Source: Hydractinia symbiolongicarpus
Lineage: Eukaryota > Cnidaria > Hydrozoa > Anthoathecata > Hydractiniidae
Direction: 5' to 3'
Assembly: GCF_029227915.1 (NCBI RefSeq)
Contig: NC_079875.1
Location: forward strand, 806,001-870,000
DNA length: 64,000 nt
Shown: piece by piece, positions 36,201 to 48,740 of the stretch
Layout of the letters: each line of letters begins with the position of its first letter
Numbering within the stretch: position 1 is the first letter of the stretch
Notes under the pieces: model-generated
Told to the model about the DNA's origin: nothing
Seen by the model: the letters and a program-made list of their open reading frames with translations, nothing else
Database searches by the model: none
Position numbers and translations under genes: made by a program

Positions 36201-37700
36201 GAAAACATTTCTGAAAACTAAAAGTCTCATGCGTTTTAGTGGTGAAAAAATAATTTAAAAAATCGTTCGGGAAATGAGTTTACTCACAGGGTACTTTTTT
36301 TGTATACATTCGACTATACGGGCCAAGCCCGGGATTTACGGGAAATCGCGGGTTTTCGTTTACTGGCGATTAAACCACTTTCATTAAGCGTCTCATCAAA
36401 AATGAAAACATTTCTGAAAACTACAAGTCTCGTGCGTTTTAGTGGTGAAAAAATAATTTAAAAAATCGTTCGGGAAATGAGTTTACTCACAGGGTACTTT
36501 CTTTGTATACATTCGACTATACGGGCCAAGCCCGGGATTTACGGGAAATCGCGGGTTTTCGTTTGCCGGCGATTAACTTCTTTCATTAACCGTCTCATCA
36601 AAAATGAAAACATTTTTGAAAACTACAAGTCTCATGCGTTTTAGTGGTGAAAAAAAAATTAAAAAATCGTTCGGGAAATGAGTTTACTCCCTGGGTACTT
36701 TCTTTGTATACATTTGACTATACGGGCCAAGCCCGGGATTTACGGGAAATCGCGAGATTTCGTTTGCCGGCAATTAAACCTCTTTCATTAAGCGTCTCAT
36801 CAAAAATGAAAACATTTTTGAAAACTACAAGTCTCATGCGTTCTAGTGGTGAAAAATAATTTAAAAAATCGTTCGGGAAATGAGATTACTCCCTGGGTAC
36901 TTTCTTTGTATACTTTGGACTATACGGGCCGAGTCCGGGATTTACGGGAAATCGCGGATTTTCGTTTGAGGGCGATTAAACTTCTTTTATTCAGCGTCTC
37001 ATCAAAAATGAAAACATTTTTAAAAACTACAAGTCTCATGCGTTGTAGTGGTGAAAAAAATAATTTAAAACTTCGTTCGGAAAATGAGTTTACTTCCTGG
37101 GTACTTTCTTTGTATACTTTTGACTATACGGCTGAGTCCGGGGTTTACGGTAAATGGCGGGTTTTCGTTTGCCGGCGATTAAACTTCTTTTATTCAGCGT
37201 CTCATCAAAAATGAAAACATTTTTGAAAACTACAAGTCTCATGCGTTTTAGTGGTGAAAAAAAATAATTAAAAAATCGTTCGGGAAATGAGTTTACTCCC
37301 TGGGTACTTTCTTTGTATACATTCGACTATACGGGCCAAGCCCGGGATTTACATGAAATCGCGGGATTTCGTTTGCCGGCGATTAAACCTCTTTTATTAA
37401 GCGTCTCATCAAAAATGAAAACATTTTTAAAAACTACAAGTCTCATGCGTTGTAGTGGTGAAAAAATAATTTAAAAAATCGTTCGGAAAATGAGTTTACT
37501 TCCTGGGTACTTTCTTTGTATACTTTTGACTATACGGGCTGAGTCTGGGGTTTACGGTAAATGGCGGGTTTTCGAAAGCCGGCGATTAAACTTCTTTTAT
37601 TCAGCGTCTCATCAAAAATGAAAACATTTTTAAAAACTATAAGTCTCATGGGTTTTAGTGGTGAAATAATAATTTAAAAAATCGTTCGGGAAATGAGTTT
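36200..37700 (-). repeat. Transition between palindrome arm and 4853-bp superunit
   Basis: Monomers of the same types as the superunit to the right, including CTCACAGGG/ATTAAACCAC, ATTAACCG, CGAGATTTCG with GGCAATTAAACC, CTTTGGAC with GAGGGCG, and GGTAAATGGCGGG. Parts align to the next unit at offset 2628 (for example about 36,644 and 39,272). The spacing of the 11-bp-deletion markers is 1611 bp here (36,090 to 37,701) against 2832 and 2021 further right, so this is a shorter, rearranged unit. Confidence 0.7.
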
Positions 37701-40700
37701 ACATCCCGGGTACTTTCTTTACTATACGGGCCGAGTCCGGGATTTACGGGAAATCGCAGGTTTTCGTTTGCCGGCGATTAAACTTCTTTTATTCAGCGTC
37801 TCATCAAAAATGAAAACATTTCTGAAAACTACAAGTCTCATGCGTTTTAGTGGTGAAAAAATAATTTAAAAAATCGTTCGGGAAATGAGTTTACTCACAG
37901 GGTACTTTCTTTGTATACATTCGACTATACGGGCCAAGCCCGGGATTTACGGGAAATCGCGGGTTTTCGTTTGCTGGCGATTAAACCACTTTTATTAAGC
38001 GTCTCATCAAAAATGAAAACATTTCTGAAAACTACAAGTCTCATGCGTTTTAGTGGTGAAAAAATAATTTAAAAAATCGTTCGGGAAATGAGTTTACTCA
38101 CAGGGTACTTTCTTTGTATACATTCGACTATACGGGCCAAGCCCGGGATTTACGGGAAATCGCGGGTTTTCGTTTGCCGGCGATTAAACTTCTTTCATTA
38201 ACCGTCTCATCAAAAATGAAAACATTTTTGAAAACTACAAGTCTCATGCGTTTTAGTGGTGAAAAAAATAATTTAAAACTTCGTTCGGAAAATGAGTTTA
38301 CTTCCTGGGTACTTTCTTTGTATACTTTTGACTATACGGCTGAGTCCGGGGTTTACGGTAAATGGCGGGTTTTCGTTTGCCGGCGATTAAACTTCTTTTA
38401 TTCAGCGTCTCATCAAAAATGAAAACATTTTTGAAAACTACAAGTCTCATGCGTTTTAGTGGTGAAAAAAAAAAATTAAAAAATCGTTCGGGAAATGAGT
38501 TTACTCCCTGGGTACTTTCTTTGTATACATTCGACTATACGGGCCAAGCCCGGGATTTACATGAAATCGCGGGATTTCGTTTGCCGGCGATTAAACCTCT
38601 TTTATTAAGCGTCTCATCAAAAATGAAAACATTTTTGAAAACTACAAGTCTCATGCATTTTAGTGGTGAAAAAATAATTTAAAAAATCGTTCGGGAAATG
38701 AGTTTACTCCCTGGGTACTTTCTTTGTATACTTTGGACTATACGGGCCGAGACCGGGATTTACGGGAAATCGCGGATTTTCGTTTGAGGGCGATTATACT
38801 TCTTTTATTCAGCGTCTCATCAAAAATGAAAACATTTTTAAAAACTACAAGTCTCATGCGTTGTAGTGGTGAAAAAATAATTTAAAAAATCGTTCGGAAA
38901 ATGAGTTTACTTCCTGGGTACTTTCTTTGTATACTTTTGACTATACGGGCTGAGTCTGGGGTTTACGGTAAATGGCGGGTTTTCGAAAGCCGGCGATTAA
39001 ACTTCTTTTATTCAGCGTCTCATCAAAAATGAAAACATTTTTGAAAACTACAAGTCTCGTGCGTTTTAGTGGTGAAAAAATAATTTAAAAAATCGTTCGG
39101 GAAATGAGTTTACTCACAGGGTACTTTCTTTGTATACATTCGACTATACGGGCCAAGCCCGGGATTTACGGGAAATCGCGGGTTTTCGTTTGCCGGCGAT
39201 TAAACTTCTTTCATTAACCGTCTCATCAAAAATGAAAACATTTTTGAAAACTACAAGTCTCATGCGTTTTAGTGGTGAAAAAAAAATTAAAAAATCGTTC
39301 GGGAAATGAGTTTACTCCCTGGGTACTTTCTTTGTATACATTTGACTATACGGGCCAAGCCCGGGATTTACGGGAAATCGCGAGATTTCGTTTGCCGGCA
39401 ATTAAACCTCTTTCATTAAGCGTCTCATCAAAAATGAAAACATTTTTGAAAACTACAAGTCTCATGCGTTCTAGTGGTGAAAAAATAATTTAAAAAATCG
39501 TTCGGGAAATGAGATTACTCCCTGGGTACTTTCTTTGTATACTTTGGACTATACGGGCCGAGTCCGGGATTTACGGGAAATCGCGGATTTTCGTTTGAGG
39601 GCGATTAAACTTCTTTTATTCAGCGTCTCATCAAAAATGAAAACATTTTTAAAAACTACAAGTCTCATGCGTTGTAGTGGTGAAAAAAATAATTTAAAAC
39701 TTCGTTCGGAAAATGAGTTTACTTCCTGGGTACTTTCTTTGTATACTTTTGACTATACGGCTGAGTCCGGGGTTTACGGTAAATGGCGGGTTTTCGTTTG
39801 CCGGCGATTAAACTTCTTTTATTCAGCGTCTCATCCAAAATGAAAACATTTTTGAAAACTACAAGTCTCATGCGTTTTAGTGGTGAAAAAAAATAATTAA
39901 AAAATCGTTCGGGAAATGAGTTTACTCCCTGGGTACTTTCTTTGTATACATTCGACTATACGGGCCAAGCCCGGGATTTACATGAAATCGCGGGATTTCG
40001 TTTGCCGGCGATTAAACCTCTTTTATTAAGCGTCTCATCAAAAATGAAAACATTTTTAAAAACTACAAGTCTCATGCGTTGTAGTGGTGAAAAAATAATT
40101 TAAAAAATCGTTCGGAAAATGAGTTTACTTCCTGGGTACTTTCTTTGTATACTTTTGACTATACGGGCTGAGTCTGGGGTTTACGGTAAATGGCGGGTCT
40201 TCGAAAGCCGGCGATTAAACTTCTTTTATTCAGCGTCTCATCAAAAATGAAAACATTTTTGAAAACTACAAGTCTCATGCGTTTTAGTGGTGAAAAAATA
40301 ATTTAAAAAATCGTTCGGGAAATGAGTTTACTCCCTGGGTACTTTCTTTGTATACATTCGACTATACGGGCCAAGCCCGGGATTTACGGGAAATCGCGGG
40401 ATTTCGTTTGCCGGCGATTAAACCTCTTTTATTAAGCGTCTCATCAAAAATGAAAACATTTTTAAAAACTATAAGTCTCATGGGTTTTAGTGGTGAAATA
40501 ATAATTTAAAAAATCGTTCGGGAAATGAGTTTACATCCCGGGTACTTTCTTTACTATACGGGCCGAGTCCGGGATTTACGGGAAATCGCAGGTTTTCGTT
40601 TGCCGGCGATTAAACTTCTTTTATTCAGCGTCTCATCAAAAATGAAAACATTTCTGAAAACTACAAGTCTCATGCGTTTTAGTGGTGAAAAAATAATTTA

Positions 40701-43700
40701 AAAAATCGTTCGGGAAATGAGTTTACTCACAGGGTACTTTCTTTGTATACATTCGACTATACGGGCCAAGCCCGGGATTTACGGGAAATCGCGGGTTTTC
40801 GTTTGCTGGCGATTAAACCACTTTTATTAAGCGTCTCATCAAAAATGAAAACATTTCTGAAAACTACAAGTCTCATGCGTTTTAGTGGTGAAAAAATAAT
40901 TTAAAAAATCGTTCGGGAAATGAGTTTACTCACAGGGTACTTTCTTTGTATACATTCGACTATACGGGCCAAGCCCGGGATTTACGGGAAATCGCGGGTT
41001 TTCGTTTGCCGGCGATTAAACTTCTTTCATTAACCGTCTCATCAAAAATGAAAACATTTTTGAAAACTACAAGTCTCATGCGTTTTAGTGGTGAAAAAAA
41101 TAATTTAAAACTTCGTTCGGAAAATGAGTTTACTTCCTGGGTACTTTCTTTGTATACTTTTGACTATACGGCTGAGTCCGGGGTTTACGGTAAATGGCGG
41201 GTTTTCGTTTGCCGGCGATTAAACTTCTTTTATTCAGCGTCTCATCAAAAATGAAAACATTTTTGAAAACTACAAGTCTCATGCGTTTTAGTGGTGAAAA
41301 AAAAAAATTAAAAAATCGTTCGGGAAATGAGTTTACTCCCTGGGTACTTTCTTTGTATACATTCGACTATACGGGCCAAGCCCGGGATTTACATGAAATC
41401 GCGGGATTTCGTTTGCCGGCGATTAAACCTCTTTTATTAAGCGTCTCATCAAAAATGAAAACATTTTTGAAAACTACAAGTCTCATGCATTTTAGTGGTG
41501 AAAAAATAATTTAAAAAATCGTTCGGGAAATGAGTTTACTCCCTGGGTACTTTCTTTGTATACTTTGGACTATACGGGCCGAGACCGGGATTTACGGGAA
41601 ATCGCGGATTTTCGTTTGAGGGCGATTAAACTTCTTTTATTCAGCGTCTCATCAAAAATGAAAACATTTTTAAAAACTACAAGTCTCATGCGTTGTAGTG
41701 GTGAAAAAATAATTTAAAAAATCGTTCGGAAAATGAGTTTACTTCCTGGGTACTTTCTTTGTATACTTTTGACTATACGGGCTGAGTCCGGGATTTACGG
41801 TAAATGGCGGGTTTTCTAAAGCCGGCGATTAAACTTCTTTTATTCAGCGTCTCATCAAAAATGAAAACATTTTTGAAAACTACAAGTCTCATGCGTTTTA
41901 GTGGTGAAAAAAAATAATTAAAAAATCGTTCGGGAAATGAGTTTACTCCCTGGGTACTTTCTTTGTATACATTCGACTATAAGGGCCAAGCCCGGGATTT
42001 ACATGAAATCGCGGGATTTCGTTTGCCGGCGATTAAACCTCTTTTATTAAGCGTCTCATCAAAAATGAAAACATTTTTAAAAACTACAAGTCTCATGCGT
42101 TGTAGTGGTGAAAAAATAATTTAAAAAATCGTTCGGAAAATGAGTTTACTTCCTGGGTACTTTCTTTGTATACTTTTGACTATACGGGCTGAGTCTGGGG
42201 TTTACGGTAAATGGCGGGTTTTCGAAAGCCGGCGATTAAACTTCTTTTATTCAGCGTCTCATCAAAAATGAAAACATTTTTGAAAACTACAAGTCTCATG
42301 CGTTTTAGTGGTGAAAAAAAAAATTAAAAAATCGTTCGGGAAATGAGTTTACTCCCTGGGTACTTTCTTTATATACATTCGACTATACGGGCCAAGCCCG
42401 GGATTTACGGGAAATCGCGGGATTTCGTTTGCCGGCGATTAAACCTCTTTTATTAAGCGTCTCATCAAAAATGAAAACATTTTTAAAAACTATAAGTCTC
42501 ATGGGTTTTAGTGGTGAAATAATAATTTAAAAAATCGTTCGGGAAATGAGTTTACATCCCGGGTACTTTCTTTACTATACGGGCCGAGTCCGGGATTTAC
42601 GGGAAATCGCAGGTTTTCGTTTGCCGGCGATTAAACTTCTTTTATTCAGCGTCTCATCAAAAATGAAAACATTTCTGAAAACTACAAGTCTCATGCGTTT
42701 TAGTGGTGAAAAAATAATTTAAAAAATCGTTCGGGAAATGAGTTTACTCACAGGGTACTTTCTTTGTATACATTCGACTATACGGGCCAAGCCCGGGATT
42801 TACGGGAAATCGCGGGTTTTCGTTTGCTGGCGATTAAACCACTTTTATTAAGCGTCTCATCAAAAATGAAAACATTTCTGAAAACTACAAGTCTCATGCG
42901 TTTTAGTGGTGAAAAAATAATTTAAAAAATCGTTCGGGAAATGAGTTTACTCACAGGGTACTTTCTTTGTATACATTCGACTATACGGGCCAAGCCCGGG
43001 ATTTACGGGAAATCGCGGATTTTCGTTTGCCGGCGATTAAACTTCTTTCATTAACCGTCTCATCAAAAATGAAAAAATTTTTGAAAACTACAAGTCTCAT
43101 GCGTTTTAGTGGTGAAAAAAATAATTTAAAACTTCGTTCGGAAAATGAGTTTACTTCCTGGGTACTTTCTTTGTATACTTTTGACTATACGGCTGAGTCC
43201 GGGGTTTACGGTAAATGGCGGGTTTTCGTTTGCCGGCGATTAAACTTCTTTTATTCAGCGTCTCATCAAAAATGAAAACATTTTTGAAAACTACAAGTCT
43301 CATGCGTTTTAGTGGTGAAAAAAAAAAATTAAAAAATCGTTCGGGAAATGAGTTTACTCCCTGGGTACTTTCTTTGTATACATTCGACTATACGGGCCAA
43401 GCCCGGGATATACATGAAATCGCGGGATTTCGTTTGCCGGCGATTAAACCTCTTTTATTAAGCGTCTCATCAAAAATGAAAACATTTTTGAAAACTACAA
43501 GTCTCATGCATTTTAGTGGTGAAAAAATAATTTAAAAAATCGTTCGGGAAATGAGTTTACTCCCTGGGTACTTTCTTTGTATAATTTGGACTATACGGGC
43601 CGAGACCGGGATTTACGGGAAATCGCGGATTTTCGTTTGAGGGCGATTAAACTTCTTTTATTCAGCGTCTCATCAAAAATGAAAACATTTTTAAAAACTA

Positions 43701-46700
43701 CAAGTCTCATGCGTTGTAGTGGTGAAAAAATAATTTAAAAAATCGTTCGGAAAATGAGTTTACTTCCTGGGTACTTTCTTTGTATACTTTTGACTATACG
43801 GGCTGAGTCTGGGGTTTACGGTAAATGGCGGGTTTTCGAAAGCCGGCGATTAAACTTCTTTTATTCAGCGTCTCATCAAAAATGAAAACATTTTTGAAAA
43901 CTACAAGTCTCGTGCGTTTTAGTGGTGAAAAAATAATTTAAAAAATCGTTCGGGAAATGAGTTTACTCACAGGGTACTTTCTTTGTATACATTCGACTAT
44001 ACGGGCCAAGCCCGGGATTTACGGGAAATCGCGGGTTTTCGTTTGCCGGCGATTAAACTTCTTTCATTAACCGTCTCATCAAAAATGAAAACATTTTTGA
44101 AAACTACAAGTCTCATGCGTTTTAGTGGTGAAAAAAAAATTAAAAAATCGTTCGGGAAATGAGTTTACTCCCTGGGTACTTTCTTTGTATACATTTGACT
44201 ATACGGGCCAAGCCCGGGATTTACGGGAAATCGCGAGATTTCGTTTGCCGGCAATTAAACCTCTTTCATTAAGCGTCTCATCAAAAATGAAAACATTTTT
44301 GAAAACTACAAGTCTCATGCGTTCTAGTGGTGAAAAAATAATTTAAAAAATCGTTCGGGAAATGAGATTACTCCCTGGGTACTTTCTTTGTATACTTTGG
44401 ACTATACGGGCCGAGTCCGGGATTTACGGGAAATCGCGGATTTTCGTTTGAGGGCGATTAAACTTCTTTTATTCAGCGTCTCATCAAAAATGAAAACATT
44501 TTTAAAAACTACAAGTCTCATGCGTTGTAGTGGTGAAAAAAATAATTTAAAACTTCGTTCGGAAAATGAGTTTACTTCCTGGGTACTTTCTTTGTATACT
44601 TTTGACTATACGGCTGAGTCCGGGGTTTACGGTAAATGGCGGGTTTTCGTTTGCCGGCGATTAAACTTCTTTTATTCAGCGTCTCATCAAAAATGAAAAC
44701 ATTTTTGAAAACTACAAGTCTCATGCGTTTTAGTGGTGAAAAAAAATAATTAAAAAATCGTTCGGGAAATGAGTTTACTCCCTGGGTACTTTCTTTGTAT
44801 ACATTCGACTATACGGGCCAAGCCCGGGATTTACATGAAATCGCGGGATTTCGTTTGCCGGCGATTAAACCTCTTTTATTAAGCGTCTCATCAAAAATGA
44901 AAACATTTTTAAAAACTACAAGTCTCATGCGTTGTAGTGGTTAAAAAATAATTTAAAAAATCGTTCGGAAAATGAGTTTACTTCCTGGGTACTTTCTTTG
45001 TATACTTTTGACTATACGGGCTGAGTCTGGGGTTTACGGTAAATGGCGGGTTTTCGAAAGCCGGCGATTAAACTTCTTTTATTCAGCGTCTCATCAAAAA
45101 TGAAAACATTTTTGAAAACTACAAGTCTCATGCGTTTTAGTGGTGAAAAAAAAAATTAAAAAATCGTTCGGGAAATGAGTTTACTCCCTGGGTACTTTCT
45201 TTGTATACATTCGACTATACGGGCCAAGCCCGGGATTTACGGGAAATCGCGGGATTTCGTTTGCCGGCGATTAAACCTCTTTTATTAAGCGTCTCATCAA
45301 AAATGAAAACATTTTTAAAAACTATAAGTCTCATGGGTTTTAGTGGTGAAGTAATAATTTAAAAAATCGTTCGGGAAATGAGTTTACATCCCGGGTACTT
45401 TCTTTACTATACGGGCCGAGTCCGGGATTTACGGGAAATCGCAGGTTTTCGTTTGCCGGCGATTAAACTTCTTTTATTCAGCGTCTCATCAAAAATGAAA
45501 ACATTTCTGAAAACTACAAGTCTCATGCGTTTTAGTGGTGAAAAAATAATTTAAAAAATCGTTCGGGAAATGAGTTTACTCACAGGGTACTTTCTTTGTA
45601 TACATTCGACTATACGGGCCAAGCCCGGGATTTACGGGAAATCGCGGGTTTTCGTTTGCTGGCGATTAAACCACTTTTATTAAGCGTCTCATCAAAAATG
45701 AAAACATTTCTGAAAACTACAAGTCTCATGCGTTTTAGTGGTGAAAAAATAATTTAAAAAATCGTTCGGGAAATGAGTTTACTCACAGGGTACTTTCTTT
45801 GTATACATTCGACTATACGGGCCAAGCCCGGGATTTACGGGAAATCGCGGGTTTTCGTTTGCCGGCGATTAAACTTCTTTCATTAACCGTCTCATCAAAA
45901 ATGAAAACATTTTTGAAAACTACAAGTCTCATGCGTTTTAGTGGTGAAAAAAATAATTTAAAACTTCGTTCGGAAAATGAGTTTACTTCCTGGGTACTTT
46001 CTTTGTATACTTTTGACTATACGGCTGAGTCCGGGGTTTACGGTAAATGGCGGGTTTTCGTTTGCCGGCGATTAAACTTCTTTTATTCAGCGTCTCATCA
46101 AAAATGAAAACATTTTTGAAAACTACAAGTCTCATGCGTTTTAGTGGTGAAAAAAAAAAATTAAAAAATCGTTCGGGAAATGAGTTTACTCCCTGGGTAC
46201 TTTCTTTGTATACATTCGACTATACGGGCCAAGCCCGGGATTTACATGAAATCGCGGGATTTCGTTTGCCGGCGATTAAACCTCTTTTATTAAGCGTCTC
46301 ATCAAAAATGAAAACATTTTTGAAAACTACAAGTCTCATGCATTTTAGTGGTGAAAAAATAATTTAAAAAATCGTTCGGGAAATGAGTTTACTCCCTGGG
46401 TACTTTCTTTGTATACTTTGGACTATACGGGCCGAGACCGGGATTTACGGGAAATCGCGGATTTTCGTTTGAGGGCGATTAAACTTCTTTTATTCAGCGT
46501 CTCATCAAAAATGAAAACATTTTTAAAAACTACAAGTCTCATGCGTTGTAGTGGTGAAAAAATAATTTAAAAAATCGTTCGGAAAATGAGTTTACTTCCT
46601 GGGTACTTTCTTTGTATACTTTTGACTATACGGGCTTAGTCTGGGGTTTACGGTAAATGGCGGGTTTTCGAAAGCCGGCGATTAAACTTCTTTTATTCAG

Positions 46701-46760
46701 CGTCTCATCAAAAATGAAAACATTTTTGAAAACTACAAGTCTCATGCGTTTTAGTGGTGA
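37700..46760 (-). repeat. HOR superunit: 4853 bp (2832 + 2021), nearly two copies
   Basis: Markers for the 11-bp-deletion type sit at 37,701, 40,533, 42,554 and 45,386, spacings of 2832, 2021 and 2832. 2832 + 2021 = 4853, and all other landmarks repeat at 4853, such as the GGCAATTAAACC monomers (about 39,400 and 44,253) and TCATTAACCG. 2832 and 2021 differ by 811, four monomers minus one base, so the short half lacks a four-monomer block. The second superunit matches to about 46,760 and then ends about two monomers early, with the next marker at 47,000 rather than 47,407. Confidence 0.85.
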
Positions 46761-47099
46761 AAAAAAAAATTAAAAAATCGTTCGGGAAATGAGTTTACTC
46801 CCTGGGTACTTTCTTTGTATACATTCGACTACACGGGCCAAGCCCGGGATTTACGGGAAATCGCGGGATTTCGTTTGCCGGCGATTAAACCTCTTTTATT
46901 AAGCGTCTCATCAAAAATGAAAACATTTTTAAAAACTATAAGTCTCATGGGTTTTAGTGGTGAAATAATAATTTAAAAAATCGTTCGGGAAATGAGTTTA
47001 CATCCCGGGTACTTTCTTTACTATACGGGCCGAGTCCGGGATTTACGGGAAATCGCAGGTTTTCGTTTGCCGGCGATTAAACTTCTTTTATTCAGCGTC

Positions 47100-48740
47100 T
47101 CATCAAAAATGAAAACATTTCTGAAAACTACAAGTCTCATGCGTTTTAGTGGTGAAAAAATAATTTAAAAAATCGTTCGGGAAATGAGTTTACTCACAGG
47201 GTACTTTCTTTGTATACATTCGACTATACGGGCCAAGCCCGGGATTTACGGGAAATCGCGGGTTTTCGTTTGCTGGCGATTAAACCACTTTTATTAAGCG
47301 TCTCATCAAAAATGAAAACATTTCTGAAAACTACAAGTATCATGCGTTTTAGTGGTGAAAAAATAATTTAAAAAATCGTTCGGGAAATGAGTTTACTCAC
47401 AGGGTACTTTCTTTGTATACATTCGACTATACGGGCCAAGCCCGGGATTTACGGGAAATCGCGGGTTTTCGTTTGCCGGCGATTAAACTTCTTTCATTAA
47501 CCGTCTCATCAAAAATGAAAACATTTTTGAAAACTACAAGTCTCATGCGTTTTAGTGGTGAAAAAAAAATTAAAAAATCGTTCGGGAAATGAGTTTACTC
47601 CCTGGGTACTTTCTTTGTATACATTTGACTATACGGGCCAAGCCCGGGATTTACGGGAAATCGCGAGATTTCGTTTGCCGGCAATTAAACCTCTTTCATT
47701 AAGCGTCTCATCAAAAATGAAAACATTTTTGAAAACTACAAGTCTCATGCGTTCTAGTGGTGAAAAAATAATTTAAAAAATCGTTCGGGAAATGAGTTTA
47801 CTCCCTGGGTACTTTCTTTGTATACTTTGGACTATAGGGGCCGAGTCCGGCATTTACGGGAAATCGCGGATTTTCGTTTGAGGGCGATTAAACTTCTTTT
47901 ATTCAGCGTCTCATCAAAAATGAAAACATTTCTGAAAACTACAAGTCTCATGCGTTTTAGTGGTGAAAAAATAATTTAAAAAATCGTTCGGGAAATGAGT
48001 TTACTCACAGGGTACTTTCTTTGTATACATTCGACTATACGGGCCAAGCCCGGGATTTACGGGAAATCGCGGGTTTTCGTTTGCTGGCGATTAAACCACT
48101 TTCATTAAGCGTCTCATCAAAAATGAAAACATTTCTGAAAACTACAAGTCTCATGCGTTTTAGTGGTGAAAAAATAATTTAAAAAATCGTTCGGGAAATG
48201 AGTTTACTCACAGGGTACTTTCTTTGTATACATTCGACTATACGGGCCAAGCCCGGGATTTACGGGAAATCGCGGGTTTTCGTTTGCCGGCGATTAAACT
48301 TCTTTCATTAACCGTCTCATCAAAAATGAAAACATTTTTGAAAACTACAAGTCTCATGCGTTTTAGTGGTGAAAAAAAAATTAAAAAATCGTTCGGGAAA
48401 TGAGTTTACTCCCTGGGTACTTTCTTTGTGTACATTTGACTATACGGGCCAAGCCCGGGATTTACGGGAAATCGCGAGATTTCGTTTGCCGGCAATTAAA
48501 CCTCTTTCATTAAGCGTCTCATCAAAAATGAAAACATTTTTGAAAACTACAAGTCTCATGCGTTCTAGTGGTGAAAAAATAATTTAAAAAATCGTTCGGG
48601 AAATGAGTTTACTCCCTGGGTACTTTCTTTGTATACTTTGGACTATAGGGGCCGAGTCCGGGATTTACGGGAAATCGCGGATTTTCGTTTGAGGGCGATT
48701 AAACTTCCTTTATTCAGCGTCTCATCAAAAATGAAAACAT
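47100..48740 (-). repeat. HOR: 811-bp 4-mer, two copies
   Basis: Offset 811 bp. The private variant ACTATAGGGGCC occurs at about 47,831 and 48,642, and the GGCAATTAAACC monomer at about 47,680 and 48,491. The match begins near 47,100 and fails near 48,740, where ATTTTTAAAAAC replaces ATTTCTGAAAAC. The four monomers are types also seen in the 4853-bp superunit. Confidence 0.82.
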
